Origin: Gramella sp. KN1008
GTDB lineage: Bacteria; Bacteroidota; Bacteroidia; Flavobacteriales; Flavobacteriaceae
Direction of reading: 5' to 3'
DNA length: 64,000 nt
Assembly (NCBI RefSeq): GCF_004332155.1
Contig: NZ_SJDV01000009.1
Span: forward strand, 1 to 64,000
A program made the position numbers and the translations under genes. Below are positions 53,275 through 63,246 of the stretch, one piece after another. How positions within the stretch are numbered: position 1 is the stretch's first letter; each line of letters starts with the position of its first letter. The notes beneath the pieces are model-generated. The model made no database searches and was not told the origin of the DNA. It saw only the letters and a program-made list of their open reading frames with translations.

Positions 53275-53724
53275 TCAGGACTGGATCTTTTGACGGATAG
53301 GAGCATCCTCAATGACATTGGAAAGCACAATATGGGTTCTTGTTTCTCCATAGGTGATAAGCTGGTCTATGAGCTTTTCCAAATGAACCTGATCATGCAA
53401 TACCACTTCCATAATAATATTCTCATTTCCTGTAATCCGGTAACAATTGATGACTTCCTTAAAAGTTCTCACGGTCTCCAGAAAGGCTTTAAGCCTCCCT
53501 GTGAATGCGCGAAGAGTAATAATGGCCCTAAGCTGGTAACCGGACTTCTGATGAGACAGATGAGCCCGATAGGACTGGATAATTCCAGCGTCTTCCATCT
53601 TCTTTACACGCTCGGTTACGGCAGGAGAAGTTAAACCTACTTTTCTTCCGATTTCTGAGAATGAAATTCGGGCATTTTTTTGCAATTCCTCAAGAATAGC
53701 CCAGTTTAAATTATCTATATGCAT
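53275..53724 (-). CDS. Lrp/AsnC family transcriptional regulator
   Basis: The 149-residue protein has an N-terminal HTH with NWAILEELQKNARISFSEIGRKVGLTSPAVTERVKKMEDAGII (about 7-49) and a C-terminal RAM ligand-binding domain with YRITGNENIIMEVVLHD. Residues match the Lrp/AsnC class, which senses amino acids. It is divergent from the 142-residue gene (about 80-bp gap), a candidate target. Confidence 0.93.
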   Translation of the reverse strand: MHIDNLNWAILEELQKNARISFSEIGRKVGLTSPAVTERVKKMEDAGIIQSYRAHLSHQKSGYQLRAIITLRAFTGRLKAFLETVRTFKEVINCYRITGNENIIMEVVLHDQVHLEKLIDQLITYGETRTHIVLSNVIEDAPIRQKIQS

Positions 53725-53807
53725 TTTTAAATTTTTATCAATTAATTTCTTTTAAAATTAAGTATAAATATTCATTTAGCCTTTATTTTTAAAGCATCAT
53801 CAGTAAA

Positions 53808-54236
53808 ATGAATATTAATTTAGATGAAAAATTGGGTATGAAGTATTTCTCCAGGAATTCAGAAAACCGACGTTCGGCTTTATATTTTAAAGCCCAGGAG
53901 ATCATGCGTATTTCCAGGCGTATTTCTGAATATCTGGTACCCGACCTGGCGGTATTAAATGATCGAGGAACCGAAGATACCAATGTTTACTTTACGGGAG
54001 ATATCATAAGACATTCTCACTCCCTGGTGACTAATATTGACAAGGCTGAAAATGAGTATTTCCAGGATAACCGAATGAAATATGTTAGTAGTGTAGGCCA
54101 ACTTACAGAAAGATTGCAGCACGCCTGCGAGCAACTGGAATATGTGAACAGCAACGGTCGTGAATTTCTCCAGATACTCCGCCGAGAATTACAAAAATTC
54201 AGAAAATTGCAAAGGATCTGGAAGCTAAGTCTTTAA
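53808..54236 (+). CDS. Hypothetical protein, 142 residues
   Basis: The predominantly helical, charged protein has SRNSENRRSALYFKAQEIMRISRRISEYLVPDL at the N terminus and LQHACEQLEYVNSNGREFLQILRRELQKFRKLQ at the C terminus. No signal peptide or transmembrane helix is present and I recognise no family. It faces the Lrp-type regulator, which could control it. A bidirectional terminator follows. Confidence 0.7.
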   Translation: MNINLDEKLGMKYFSRNSENRRSALYFKAQEIMRISRRISEYLVPDLAVLNDRGTEDTNVYFTGDIIRHSHSLVTNIDKAENEYFQDNRMKYVSSVGQLTERLQHACEQLEYVNSNGREFLQILRRELQKFRKLQRIWKLSL

Positions 54237-54257
54237 TCCGGATTTTTAATAAAATAT

Positions 54258-54287
54258 AAAGCCCGACTTTTCAAGTCGGGCTTTTTT
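54258..54287. terminator. Bidirectional terminator between the 142-residue gene and icmF
   Basis: AAAGCCCGACTT (54258-54269) and AAGTCGGGCTTT (54273-54284) form a 12-bp stem with a 3-nt loop, flanked by As and Ts, serving both convergent genes. Confidence 0.92.
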
Positions 54288-54319
54288 AATTCAAATACTA
54301 TAAAGACGCAAACAGTCTG

Positions 54320-57300
54320 TTACATATTTCTTCTATACTGTCCCCCTACTTCGAATAAGGCGTGCGTGATCTGCCCCAGAGAACAAACCTTTGTGGCTTC
54401 CATCAATTCTTCAAAAAGGTTTTCATTCTTAATGGCCGCTTTCTGAATTCTGGACAGAGCCTCTTCAGCTTTGCTTTCTTTAGCCTGATGCAGGGTTTGC
54501 AGAGTTTTGATCTGATGTTCTTTTTCTTCTTCTGTCGCCCTAATAACCTCTCCCGGTGTTACCGTAGGGGAGCCTTCAGAACTTAAAAAGGTATTAACTC
54601 CAATAATAGGATACTCCCCGCTATGTTTAAGGGTTTCATAATAAAGACTTTCTTCCTGGATCTTTCCACGCTGATACATGGTCTCCATAGCACCAAGCAC
54701 TCCTCCTCTTTCAGTTATACGATCGAATTCGGTCAATACAGCTTCCTCTACAAGATCCGTAAGTTCTTCAATAATGAAGGATCCCTGAATTGGATTCTCA
54801 TTCTTAGTCAGACCTAATTCTTTATTAATAATTAGTTGTATAGCCATCGCCCTTCTTACCGAAGCCTCGGTAGGAGTCGTGATCGCCTCGTCATAAGCGT
54901 TTGTGTGCAGCGAATTACAGTTATCATAGATCGCGTACAACGCCTGAAGTGTAGTTCTTATATCATTAAAATCAATCTCCTGTGCGTGAAGTGATCTACC
55001 TGAAGTTTGGATATGATACTTAAGCATCTGTGCTCTGGCATTCGCACCGTATTTATGCTTTAAGGCTTTAGACCATATCCTGCGGGCCACCCGGCCTATC
55101 ACCGCATATTCGGGATCTACCCCATTGGAGAAGAAGAAAGAAAGGTTTGGACCAAATTTATTTATATCCATCCCCCTGCTTAGATAATATTCCACATAGG
55201 TGAACCCGTTAGCAAGTGTAAATGCAAGCTGTGTGATGGGGTTCGCTCCAGCTTCGGCAATATGATAACCGGAAATGGAAACAGAATAAAAATTCCTTAC
55301 CTTCTCCTTAATAAAGTACTCCTGAACATCACCCATCAACCTTAAAGCAAATTCAGTTGAAAATATACAGGTATTCTGAGCCTGATCTTCTTTCAGAATA
55401 TCTGCCTGAACCGTTCCTCTAACCACATTGATAGTCTCTGCCTTTATCTTTTCGTATACATCTTCAGGAAGTATCTGATCCCCGGTAAGACCTAACAACA
55501 TCAGCCCTAAACCATCATTACCTTCAGGGAGCTCTCCCCTGTATTTAGGACGTTCAATATCATTATCATCATAAAGTTCTTTCAGCTTTGCTTCAACTTT
55601 ATCTTCAAGCCCGTGTTCTTTAATATATTTCTCGCAATTCTGATCAATAGCCGCATTCATAAAGAATCCAAGCAGCATAGGCGCCGGACCGTTAATGGTC
55701 ATACTTACCGAGGTCATGGCATCGGCCAGGTCAAAGCCTGAATAGAGTTTCTTGGCATCATCAAGACAACAGATGGAAACTCCGGAATTCCCAACCTTTC
55801 CATAAATATCGGGACGATGGTCAGGATCATTTCCGTAAAGGGTGACTGAATCAAAAGCCGTAGACAGACGCTTAGCAGGTAAGCCCTGACTCACGTAATG
55901 GAACCGGCGATTCGTTCTTTCAGGCCCACCTTCTCCGGCAAACATCCTGGTAGGATCCTCTCCCGTTCTTTTAAAAGGATACAGCCCTGCAGTATATGGA
56001 AATTCTCCCGGTACGTTCTCCTGAAGACACCAGCCAAGAATATCTCCCCAGGCCTTATATTTTGGTAGCGCCACTTTCGGAATCTTTGTATGCGAAAGCG
56101 ATTCCGTATGCGTCTCAATCTTTATTTCCTTATCACGGACCTTAAAACTATAAACAGGTTCGGTATATTTAGTCACTTTTTCATTCCAACCAAGTATGAT
56201 CTCCCAGTTATATGGATCAAGGTCCATTTTTACCTTATCGAATTCGGCGAAAAGAAGTTTTAGGAAATCTGTTTGAGAATCATCAGCATATTCATAAATC
56301 TCTTCCTGATCTATTCCATTTTTACTAAGGTAATCAGTCTCGACTCCGCTCGACTTGACATTAGCTACAGTTAAAATGGTTTTATAGATCCCATAAAGTT
56401 TCTGGGCCACCTCAACCTGTGCTTTTGCTTTTTCGTCATAACCCCGGTTATTCTCAGCAATTTCAGAAAGGTAACGGGTACGCTTTGGAGGAATCACAAA
56501 GATCTTCTCGCTCATCTCCCTGGAGATCTCAAAAGTAGAAGAAAGTCCTGAGTTCGCTTTTTCTTCCACCTTGTCCATAATACTCTTATAAAGAGTATTC
56601 ATTCCCGGATCGTTGAATTGAGAAGCGATGGTTCCAAAGACAGGCAGTTTCTCTGCATCCTCATGCCATAACTGATGGTTCCGCTGGTACTGCTTCTTAA
56701 CGTCACGCAGTGCATCCTGGGCTCCGCGTTTGTCAAATTTATTGATGGCAACCAGATCTGCAAAGTCCAGCATATCGATCTTTTCAAGCTGGGTGGCCGC
56801 ACCAAATTCCGGTGTCATTACGTATAGGCTAACATCCGAATGATCCAGAATCTCTGTATCACTCTGGCCAATTCCGGAAGTTTCAAGAATTATCAGGTCA
56901 TAACCGGCTGCTTTAAGCACCTCAACAGCCTCAGCCACATATTTAGAAAGCGCCAGATTAGCCTGTCTGGTTGCAAGCGAACGCATATATACGCGCTCAT
57001 GGTTGATAGAGTTCATTCTAATTCTATCTCCAAGCAAAGCTCCGCCCGTTTTTTTCTTTGAAGGATCTACTGAGATAATCCCAATATGCTTATCAGGGAA
57101 ATCCAATAAAAACCTTCGCACCAGTTCATCTACCAGACTTGATTTTCCTGAGCCTCCGGTCCCTGTGATACCTAGCACAGGAACTTCACTTATCTTTAAT
57201 TTATCCTTTTGAAAAGCCTCTTTAAAATCCTCGGGCCTGTTTTCTGCCAGAGAGATAAGTCTTGAAATAGTATTTACATTACGAGATTTAAGGTTCTGCT

Positions 57301-57769
57301 CAACTTTTTCGGCATCCTGTAAACCGGGAACTTCATTATCCACGCTCTCAATCATATCGTTGATCATTCCCTGTAGCCCCATCTCACGTCCGTCATCGGG
57401 GGAGTAGATACGGTCTATACCGTAATCCATCAGCTCTTTGATCTCTTCAGGCAGGATCACTCCTCCTCCACCGCCAAATATCTTGATATGACCGGCACCT
57501 TTTTCATTCAGCAGGTCATACATATACTTGAAATATTCTATATGTCCACCCTGGTATGAGGTCATGGCAATGGCATGCGCATCTTCCTGGATTGCACAAT
57601 TCACCACCTCTTCCACACTTCTGTCATGGCCTAAGTGTATCACTTCCACCCCGGTCGCCTGGATAATACGACGCATGATATTAATAGCAGCATCGTGCCC
57701 GTCGAAAAGAGACGCAGCCGTTACAATTCTTATTTTATTTTTAGGTTTATAGGGACTTTGTTGTTTCAT
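54320..57769 (-). CDS. icmF: Fused isobutyryl-CoA mutase IcmF
   Basis: The 1149-residue enzyme interconverts isobutyryl-CoA and butyryl-CoA with adenosylcobalamin. Domain order is B12-binding (about 10-140, DGHDAA at 23-28 with His25 as lower ligand), a MeaB-like GTPase (about 195-420, Walker A GTGGSGKS 203-210) and the mutase TIM barrel (about 550-1149). It has Gln in DQAQNT where methylmalonyl-CoA mutase has Arg, and PFK in the substrate site, which support IcmF rather than methylmalonyl-CoA mutase. It is transcribed alone and convergent with the 142-residue gene. Confidence 0.95.
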   Translation of the reverse strand: MKQQSPYKPKNKIRIVTAASLFDGHDAAINIMRRIIQATGVEVIHLGHDRSVEEVVNCAIQEDAHAIAMTSYQGGHIEYFKYMYDLLNEKGAGHIKIFGGGGGVILPEEIKELMDYGIDRIYSPDDGREMGLQGMINDMIESVDNEVPGLQDAEKVEQNLKSRNVNTISRLISLAENRPEDFKEAFQKDKLKISEVPVLGITGTGGSGKSSLVDELVRRFLLDFPDKHIGIISVDPSKKKTGGALLGDRIRMNSINHERVYMRSLATRQANLALSKYVAEAVEVLKAAGYDLIILETSGIGQSDTEILDHSDVSLYVMTPEFGAATQLEKIDMLDFADLVAINKFDKRGAQDALRDVKKQYQRNHQLWHEDAEKLPVFGTIASQFNDPGMNTLYKSIMDKVEEKANSGLSSTFEISREMSEKIFVIPPKRTRYLSEIAENNRGYDEKAKAQVEVAQKLYGIYKTILTVANVKSSGVETDYLSKNGIDQEEIYEYADDSQTDFLKLLFAEFDKVKMDLDPYNWEIILGWNEKVTKYTEPVYSFKVRDKEIKIETHTESLSHTKIPKVALPKYKAWGDILGWCLQENVPGEFPYTAGLYPFKRTGEDPTRMFAGEGGPERTNRRFHYVSQGLPAKRLSTAFDSVTLYGNDPDHRPDIYGKVGNSGVSICCLDDAKKLYSGFDLADAMTSVSMTINGPAPMLLGFFMNAAIDQNCEKYIKEHGLEDKVEAKLKELYDDNDIERPKYRGELPEGNDGLGLMLLGLTGDQILPEDVYEKIKAETINVVRGTVQADILKEDQAQNTCIFSTEFALRLMGDVQEYFIKEKVRNFYSVSISGYHIAEAGANPITQLAFTLANGFTYVEYYLSRGMDINKFGPNLSFFFSNGVDPEYAVIGRVARRIWSKALKHKYGANARAQMLKYHIQTSGRSLHAQEIDFNDIRTTLQALYAIYDNCNSLHTNAYDEAITTPTEASVRRAMAIQLIINKELGLTKNENPIQGSFIIEELTDLVEEAVLTEFDRITERGGVLGAMETMYQRGKIQEESLYYETLKHSGEYPIIGVNTFLSSEGSPTVTPGEVIRATEEEKEHQIKTLQTLHQAKESKAEEALSRIQKAAIKNENLFEELMEATKVCSLGQITHALFEVGGQYRRNM

Positions 57770-57967
57770 TTTAAATACTGTGTATTTTTTGGAGCTGCAA
57801 TTTACGAAAATCGCAATGAAAAAGAGATTTTTAGGAAATTCAATATAAGGGTAGCATTTATAAAAAATGAGCTTTAAATATCTGCAAAATCCTGTTTTAT
57901 ATGTTATTTCAGACTCGTTTTAATACTATTATAACTTTTTGCAAAGATTTTTTAGATAGGCTATCCA

Positions 57968-57975
57968 TATATTTG
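57968..57975 (+). promoter_or_regulatory. Putative -7 element for the DUF4197 gene
   Basis: TATATTTG matches TAnnTTTG and lies 16 nt before the ATG at 57992. TTTG at 57938-57941 is the nearest -33 candidate but its spacing is 26 nt. Confidence 0.4.
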
Positions 57976-57991
57976 AAGAAATTAACCTGAA

Positions 57992-58690
57992 ATGAAAAAA
58001 ATCACAGTCCTTCTTAGTTTATTCATTCTAACCTCCTGCGCCGAACTTCAAACAATAGCTTCCCAGTTTCCGCAAGGTGTCACGGATGCCGAAATAAGTT
58101 CAGGCTTAAGGCAGGCACTGCAATTCGGGATCGAAAAAGAAGTTATCAAACTGGGTGAGGATGATGGTTTTTTTAGTAATGAGCTTGTCAGGATAGGACT
58201 CCCGCCGGAACTGCAAAAGGTAGACAGGACATTGAGAGATGTAGGTCTTGACGCTCTGGCAGATGAGGGATTAAGGGTTCTTAACCGCGCTGCCGAAGAT
58301 GCAGTGAGCGAGGCTATTCCTGTATTTGCTGATGCCGTGAAGGGGATCACTTTCGCCGATGCGCGGAATATTCTTATGGGAGGAGAAAATGCCGCAACCC
58401 TTTACCTTTCAAACAGAACTAAACAGGAACTATACAACAGATTTAACCCGATTATCAGTAATTCACTGGACAAAGTTGGAGCCACCAAAGTCTGGAAAAA
58501 TATTATTGAGAGATACAATTCCTTACCTCTGAGCTCTGATGTGAATCCAGACCTGCCAGATTATGTAACTAATGAAGCTCTGGATGGGGTATTTGTAATG
58601 ATCGCAAAGGAAGAAAAAGAGATCAGAAGTAACATAAGCGCAAGAACTACAGACCTTCTGCGAAGAGTATTCGCGGTCCAGGACCGGTAA
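57992..58690 (+). CDS. DUF4197 lipoprotein
   Basis: The 232-residue protein has a lipoprotein signal peptide with LFILTSCA (Cys at 16) and a helical DUF4197 domain with GLRQALQFGIEKEVIKLG (about 39-56), KGITFADARNILMGGENAATLYL (about 115-137) and PDYVTNEALDGVFVMIAKEEKEIR. Such proteins are envelope-anchored, of unknown function. The gene starts 24 nt after a TATATTTG box (57968-57975). Confidence 0.9.
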   Translation: MKKITVLLSLFILTSCAELQTIASQFPQGVTDAEISSGLRQALQFGIEKEVIKLGEDDGFFSNELVRIGLPPELQKVDRTLRDVGLDALADEGLRVLNRAAEDAVSEAIPVFADAVKGITFADARNILMGGENAATLYLSNRTKQELYNRFNPIISNSLDKVGATKVWKNIIERYNSLPLSSDVNPDLPDYVTNEALDGVFVMIAKEEKEIRSNISARTTDLLRRVFAVQDR

Positions 58691-58846
58691 GGTTTTTCTT
58701 GCTTTTTTTAATATTTTAACACTTTTCCCACCAATATTCTCTGATTTTAAAATAAGCTTAACTGAGCTTTATCACTAAGTAAGACGCTACCTGCTTAGAT
58801 TTGTAGCAATGTTGAATGATAAAATGAAGTAAGACCCTACAGAATT

Positions 58847-59032
58847 ATGTTTAGAATTTTCGACAATAAGACCAGAGAAGAACGCCTGTGTGCTAAATAT
58901 TCCATGCTAATGGAACGTGCATACAAATTAGCCCTCATTGATAAAGAACAAAGCGATAAACTTAACTCAAGAGCAAAAAAAATACTGGCTGAATTACGCA
59001 GAATGGACTGTCAGTTAGTTGACTCCAAATGA
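58847..59032 (+). CDS. Lacal_2735-like small protein
   Basis: The 61-residue helical protein starts MFRIFDNKTREERLCAKYSMLMERAY and ends with a helix KILAELRRMD, a pattern shared with the Lacal_2735 family of short Flavobacteria proteins. Its function is unknown. It overlaps the 3' end of the convergent BtuF-like gene by 22 bp. Confidence 0.72.
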   Translation: MFRIFDNKTREERLCAKYSMLMERAYKLALIDKEQSDKLNSRAKKILAELRRMDCQLVDSK

Positions 59033-59820
59033 AGCTCCTTAAAATAGTCCATCGCTTCCAGTAACCTACTGCCGTACCAGCTGAAGTATTCTCCATTTAC
59101 TATTTTAACCTTGTCTGTATAAGGTTGAAATTCTACCTTATGCTTTTCTTTAAACGGAAAAGGTTCAGAAGAAAGAAAACAGCTATCTATTTTCATATTA
59201 CCTAATTCCTCAAAACTGGTTTGCGGATATCTCTCCTGAGAGAACACATTTTCAAAATTATTGAGTTCCAGCATAGAATCTATAAAGGTTCCCTTCCCGG
59301 CTACCATTAGAGGATCATGCCAGATAAAATAAGCCACCTTTTGTCGTGGAGAATTTGAAGCCAGTTCCTTAAGCTTTTTTACCTTCTTAAGGATGGAGGT
59401 TGTGAGTGTCTTCGCAAGTGGCTCGCAATTAAAGATCTCCCCATATTGCAGAATAAGTTCATTTGCGTCTTCCAGGGTGGAAACATCTGAAATATGAACC
59501 GGGGCAATTTGTTCGAGCTCCTGCACCATCTCTCTTGTATTTTCTTCTTTATTACAAAGAATGATATCAGGTTCAAGTTCTCTGACCTTCCTGAAATTGG
59601 CTTTTTTGGTCCCTCCCACTTTCGACTTTATCTGTCTTAAATATGGAGGATGAACACAAAATCTGGTGATACCCATTATGTATTTCTCAAGACCAAGATC
59701 TACGAGCAATTCGGTTTGACTGGGAACAAGGGAAACAATTCTTTCAGGAGTATCTTTTAGTTCTATCATTCTCCCTAAGTGATCCCTGAACTGCATATTG
59801 TAAGTATTATAGTTTGTCAA
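59011..59820 (-). CDS. BtuF-like helical backbone metal receptor without signal peptide
   Basis: The 269-residue protein has the two-lobe fold of cobalamin/siderophore binding proteins, with [29 protein letters not shown] (about 27-55) and [13 protein letters not shown] (about 85-97) in the first lobe and [23 protein letters not shown] in the second. BtuF-type proteins are exported, but the N terminus here is polar and shows no signal peptide, and no ABC transporter is adjacent. It follows pyrF with a 14-bp overlap. It may bind a corrinoid or metal complex in the cytoplasm. Confidence 0.82.
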   Translation of the reverse strand: MTNYNTYNMQFRDHLGRMIELKDTPERIVSLVPSQTELLVDLGLEKYIMGITRFCVHPPYLRQIKSKVGGTKKANFRKVRELEPDIILCNKEENTREMVQELEQIAPVHISDVSTLEDANELILQYGEIFNCEPLAKTLTTSILKKVKKLKELASNSPRQKVAYFIWHDPLMVAGKGTFIDSMLELNNFENVFSQERYPQTSFEELGNMKIDSCFLSSEPFPFKEKHKVEFQPYTDKVKIVNGEYFSWYGSRLLEAMDYFKELHLESTN

Positions 59821-60625
59821 GTTCCTCGGCCATCTGGACTTGAAGGGCTTCGGCCTTGGCTCCCGCTATTTCTGCGAAATTTGAGGAGTCTGAAGCGTAA
59901 ATTATTTTACGGGAAGAGTTAACTAGCAGCCCCACATTCTTCGTTATTCCATATTTGCAAACCTCCTCAAGACTTCCTCCCTGAGCACCAACACCAGGTA
60001 CAAGCAGGAAATTCTCAGGAATTATCTTTCTGATATCAGCCAGGTATTCAGCCTTGGTGGCTCCAACCACATACATAAGATTTTCAGAATTATTCCAGTC
60101 TTTAGAGGTTTTGATCACTTTCTTATAAAGTTCCTCATTATCTGTCTGTAAGGTCTGGAAATCATAGGCTCCCTCGTTGGAGGTTAAAGCCAGTAAAATG
60201 GTATGTTTATTTGTAAATTCCAGGAATGGCTCCACTGAGTCCTTACCCATATAAGGGGCTACGGTTACCGAATCGAAACCAAGATCTTCAAAAAAGGCTT
60301 TGGCATACATTCTAGAAGTATTTCCAATATCCCCCCGTTTGGCATCAGCGATGGTATAGATCTCCGGGTATTCTGAATGAAGATAATCTATGGTCTTTCT
60401 CAAAGCTTTCCAGCCTTTGACACCAATAGCCTCATAGAAGGCTATATTAGGCTTATACGCTACACAATATTTATGAGTGGCATCAATAATCGCCTTATTA
60501 AAGCTGAACACAGGATCCTCTTCAGAAAGCAGGTAGGTTGGGATCCTGTCAAGGTCGGTATCCAGTCCTACACATAAAAAAGATTTTTTCTTAAAAATTT
60601 GCTGTGTCAGCTCCTGTGAAGTCAT
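59807..60625 (-). CDS. pyrF: Orotidine 5'-phosphate decarboxylase
   Basis: The 272-residue enzyme catalyses the last step of UMP synthesis. It has the catalytic [11 protein letters not shown] (about 88-98) motif and an N-terminal [14 protein letters not shown], and the larger type II size with the VVGATK and VPGVGAQGG segments. It lies upstream of the BtuF-like gene (14-bp overlap) and 105 bp downstream of prfA. Confidence 0.95.
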   Translation of the reverse strand: MTSQELTQQIFKKKSFLCVGLDTDLDRIPTYLLSEEDPVFSFNKAIIDATHKYCVAYKPNIAFYEAIGVKGWKALRKTIDYLHSEYPEIYTIADAKRGDIGNTSRMYAKAFFEDLGFDSVTVAPYMGKDSVEPFLEFTNKHTILLALTSNEGAYDFQTLQTDNEELYKKVIKTSKDWNNSENLMYVVGATKAEYLADIRKIIPENFLLVPGVGAQGGSLEEVCKYGITKNVGLLVNSSRKIIYASDSSNFAEIAGAKAEALQVQMAEELDKL

Positions 60626-60696
60626 GTATTTGTATTGTATGTTGTGTATTCAGAATTAAAAAAATCAAACTTAATTAGAAAGCTTTTCCACATTTC

Positions 60697-60717
60697 AAAT
60701 TCAGAATTGAGAATCCA
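60697..60717. repeat. Degenerate heptamer repeat between prfA and pyrF
   Basis: AAATTCA, GAATTGA and GAATCCA follow one another, three 7-bp units of the pattern (A/G)AATTxA. The evidence is modest by itself but agrees with the other period-7 loci. Confidence 0.45.
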
Positions 60718-60730
60718 GCTTATAGCTATT

Positions 60731-61807
60731 TTAAATAATATCCGAATTCTCCTGCATTTTGGCGGTGTTCTCTGCCAGCTGCAGTTCATCTATGATCTTC
60801 TGAATATCTCCGTTCACTATATTGGAAAGATCGTACAGGGTAAGGTTTACCCTGTGATCTGTAACCCTTCCCTGCGGATAGTTATAGGTCCTGATCTTCG
60901 CACTACGGTCACCACTGGAAACCATCGAATTCCTTTTGGCGGCATCGGCCTCCTGTTTCTTGGCCAGTTCCATCTCATATAATCTTGAACGAAGTACCCG
61001 GAAAGCCTTTTCCTTGTTCTTATGCTGTGATTTCTGATCCTGACATTGAGCAACAAGACCGGTAGGCTCGTGAGTCAGCCTCACCGCCGAATAGGTAGTG
61101 TTCACCGACTGACCTCCAGGCCCGGAAGAACAGAAGTAATCTATTCTTACATCTTTAGGATCTATCTCCACATCAAACTCTTCCGCTTCTGGCAGTACCA
61201 TCACGGTAGCAGCTGAAGTATGCACACGTCCCTGGGTTTCCGTTTGAGGGACACGCTGTACACGGTGCACGCCGGCTTCAAATTTCATCGTACCATAAAC
61301 GTCTTCACCGGTAACCTCAAAAATGATCTCTTTGAATCCGCCACTTGTACCTTCACTAAAATCAACAATATTATGCTTCCAACCCTTGCTTTCAACATAT
61401 TTGGTATACATTCTGTAAAGATCCCCAGCGAAGATACTTGCCTCATCCCCGCCTGTTCCGGCACGGATCTCCATTACAACGTTCTTGGCATCTTCGGGAT
61501 CTTTAGGAATAAGCATCATCCTGATCTTTTCCTCGAGTTCGGGAAGCTGTTCTTTGGCTTCTTCGAGCTGAAGTTTCGCCATTTCCGTCATTTCAGGATC
61601 GCTTCCGTCTGAAATGATCTCTTCCGCTTCCTTTATATTTTCGGCAAGGCGCATGTATTTCTCCCGCTCATCCATTAAAGCCTTAAGGTCTTTGTATTCT
61701 TTGTTTAATTCAATATATCGCTTCTGATCTGATATCACATCCGGTTGAATAATCAAATCGTTCACCTCATCAAACCTCTGTTTTACGATATTAAGCTTCT
61801 CAATCAT
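60731..61807 (-). CDS. prfA: Peptide chain release factor 1
   Basis: The 358-residue factor has a coiled N-terminal domain, the stop-codon-reading tripeptide region [15 protein letters not shown] with PQT at 187-189 (RF1 type PxT), and the GGQ motif at 231-233 in [11 protein letters not shown]. It releases peptides at UAA and UAG. Its -7 box TAAATTTG lies on the minus strand at 61832-61839. Confidence 0.97.
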   Translation of the reverse strand: MIEKLNIVKQRFDEVNDLIIQPDVISDQKRYIELNKEYKDLKALMDEREKYMRLAENIKEAEEIISDGSDPEMTEMAKLQLEEAKEQLPELEEKIRMMLIPKDPEDAKNVVMEIRAGTGGDEASIFAGDLYRMYTKYVESKGWKHNIVDFSEGTSGGFKEIIFEVTGEDVYGTMKFEAGVHRVQRVPQTETQGRVHTSAATVMVLPEAEEFDVEIDPKDVRIDYFCSSGPGGQSVNTTYSAVRLTHEPTGLVAQCQDQKSQHKNKEKAFRVLRSRLYEMELAKKQEADAAKRNSMVSSGDRSAKIRTYNYPQGRVTDHRVNLTLYDLSNIVNGDIQKIIDELQLAENTAKMQENSDII

Positions 61808-61831
61808 ATAGTCTTGCTGAATTTAGGAAGC

Positions 61832-61839
61832 AAATTTAC
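61832..61839 (-). promoter_or_regulatory. Putative -7 element for prfA
   Basis: On the minus strand the bases read TAAATTTG, an exact TAnnTTTG match, 25 nt upstream of the ATG at 61807. A -33 box was not found. Confidence 0.45.
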
Positions 61840-61944
61840 GATAATTTGCATGAATTGTAAGAGAAAGCTTTAAAGCCTTTCAAACCGGGTTACCCATCCA
61901 TTTGTCCTTTTAATGGGATTTATAAAATAACCGGAAGATTCTAA

Positions 61945-63123
61945 TTAATACTCAAATTCGCCATGAGCACTCTTAATGCTCAGTCTTTTAGAATCTGAAG
62001 CTTCTACCCTACCAATAATCTTAGCGTCCACATTAAATAACCTGGAAATTTCAATAATCTCTGAAGCGATATTTTCATCTACATAAAGCTCCATCCTGTG
62101 CCCCATATTAAACACCTGATACATCTCTTTCCAGTCGGTCTTGCTTTCCTCCTGAATAAGTTTAAAAAGTGGGGGGGTATCAAATAGGTTATCTTTAATT
62201 ATATGAAGCTCATCGATGAAATGCAGGATCTTGGTCTGAGCTCCTCCACTGCAATGCACCATCCCGTCTATCTTCTCATTCCCGATCTGCTGAAGGATCT
62301 TTTTAATAATAGGCGCATAAGTTCTGGTAGGCGATAACACAAGCTTTCCGGCGTCTATGGGACTATCTTCCACGGCATCGGTAAGCTTTCTGGTTCCTGA
62401 ATAGACCAATTCCTCCGGAATGGAACTATCAAAACTTTCAGGATATTTTTCTGCCAGAAGTTTAGAAAAGACATCATGGCGCGCAGAGGTAAGCCCATTG
62501 CTGCCCATTCCGCCGTTATACTCTTTTTCATAGGAAGCCTGGCCGAAAGAAGCGAGACCAACGATCACATTACCCGGCTTGATATTCGAATTATCAATCA
62601 CCTGATCTTTTCGCATCCTGGCCGTCACTGTTGAGTCAACGATAATAGTTCTTACAAGGTCTCCCACATCGGCAGTTTCGCCACCGGTAGAATGTATCTC
62701 AACACCAAATTCCTTTAATTCTGAAATCAGTTCTTCGGTACCCTTAATAATAGCTGAAATCACCTCTCCGGGAATCAGGTTCTTATTTCTTCCGATAGTT
62801 GAAGAAAGCAGGATATTATCGGTAGCGCCCACACATAATAGATCATCAATGTTCATGATAAGCGCATCCTGAGCAATCCCTTTCCAAACCGAAAGGTCTC
62901 CTGTTTCTTTCCAGTACATATAAGCCAGGGACGACTTGGTTCCTGCCCCATCGGCATGCATAATAAGACAGTGCTCATCGCTGCCGGTTAAATGATCGGG
63001 AACGATCTTACAGAATGCTTTAGGGAAAAGCCCTTTATCCACATTCTTAATCGCGTTATGTACATCTTCCTTTCCCGCAGAAACACCGCGGCCTGAATAT
63101 CTTTTGCTTACTTCCTTGCTCAT
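61945..63123 (-). CDS. purM: Phosphoribosylformylglycinamidine cyclo-ligase (AIR synthase)
   Basis: The 392-residue ATP-dependent enzyme forms aminoimidazole ribotide. It has DGAGTKSSLAYMYW, ALIMNIDDLLCVGA and GGETADVGDLVRTIIVDSTV, the PurM signature strings. The longer length fits the Bacteroidota version. A TATCTTTG -7 box at 63144-63151 precedes the ATG at 63123. Confidence 0.92.
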   Translation of the reverse strand: MSKEVSKRYSGRGVSAGKEDVHNAIKNVDKGLFPKAFCKIVPDHLTGSDEHCLIMHADGAGTKSSLAYMYWKETGDLSVWKGIAQDALIMNIDDLLCVGATDNILLSSTIGRNKNLIPGEVISAIIKGTEELISELKEFGVEIHSTGGETADVGDLVRTIIVDSTVTARMRKDQVIDNSNIKPGNVIVGLASFGQASYEKEYNGGMGSNGLTSARHDVFSKLLAEKYPESFDSSIPEELVYSGTRKLTDAVEDSPIDAGKLVLSPTRTYAPIIKKILQQIGNEKIDGMVHCSGGAQTKILHFIDELHIIKDNLFDTPPLFKLIQEESKTDWKEMYQVFNMGHRMELYVDENIASEIIEISRLFNVDAKIIGRVEASDSKRLSIKSAHGEFEY

Positions 63124-63143
63124 GAACTAATTCTTAGAGTTCC

Positions 63144-63151
63144 CAAAGATA
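63144..63151 (-). promoter_or_regulatory. Putative -7 element for purM
   Basis: On the minus strand the bases read TATCTTTG, matching TAnnTTTG, 20 nt upstream of the ATG. No clear -33 box. Confidence 0.45.
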
Positions 63152-63189
63152 ATTAGTTTAAACAGTTCTGATAAATAATGAAGCGATTT

Positions 63190-63221
63190 TAAAGAAAAAA
63201 GCCACGCTTTTGGGCGTGGCT
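63190..63221 (-). terminator. Terminator of the glutamine synthetase III gene
   Basis: AGCCACGC (63200-63207) pairs with GCGTGGCT (63214-63221); on the minus strand the hairpin is followed by TTTTTTCTTT. It lies 26 bp after the stop of the GSIII gene and separates it from purM. Confidence 0.9.
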
Positions 63222-63246
63222 CTAAAAATTCCTTTTTCATAGTGAA

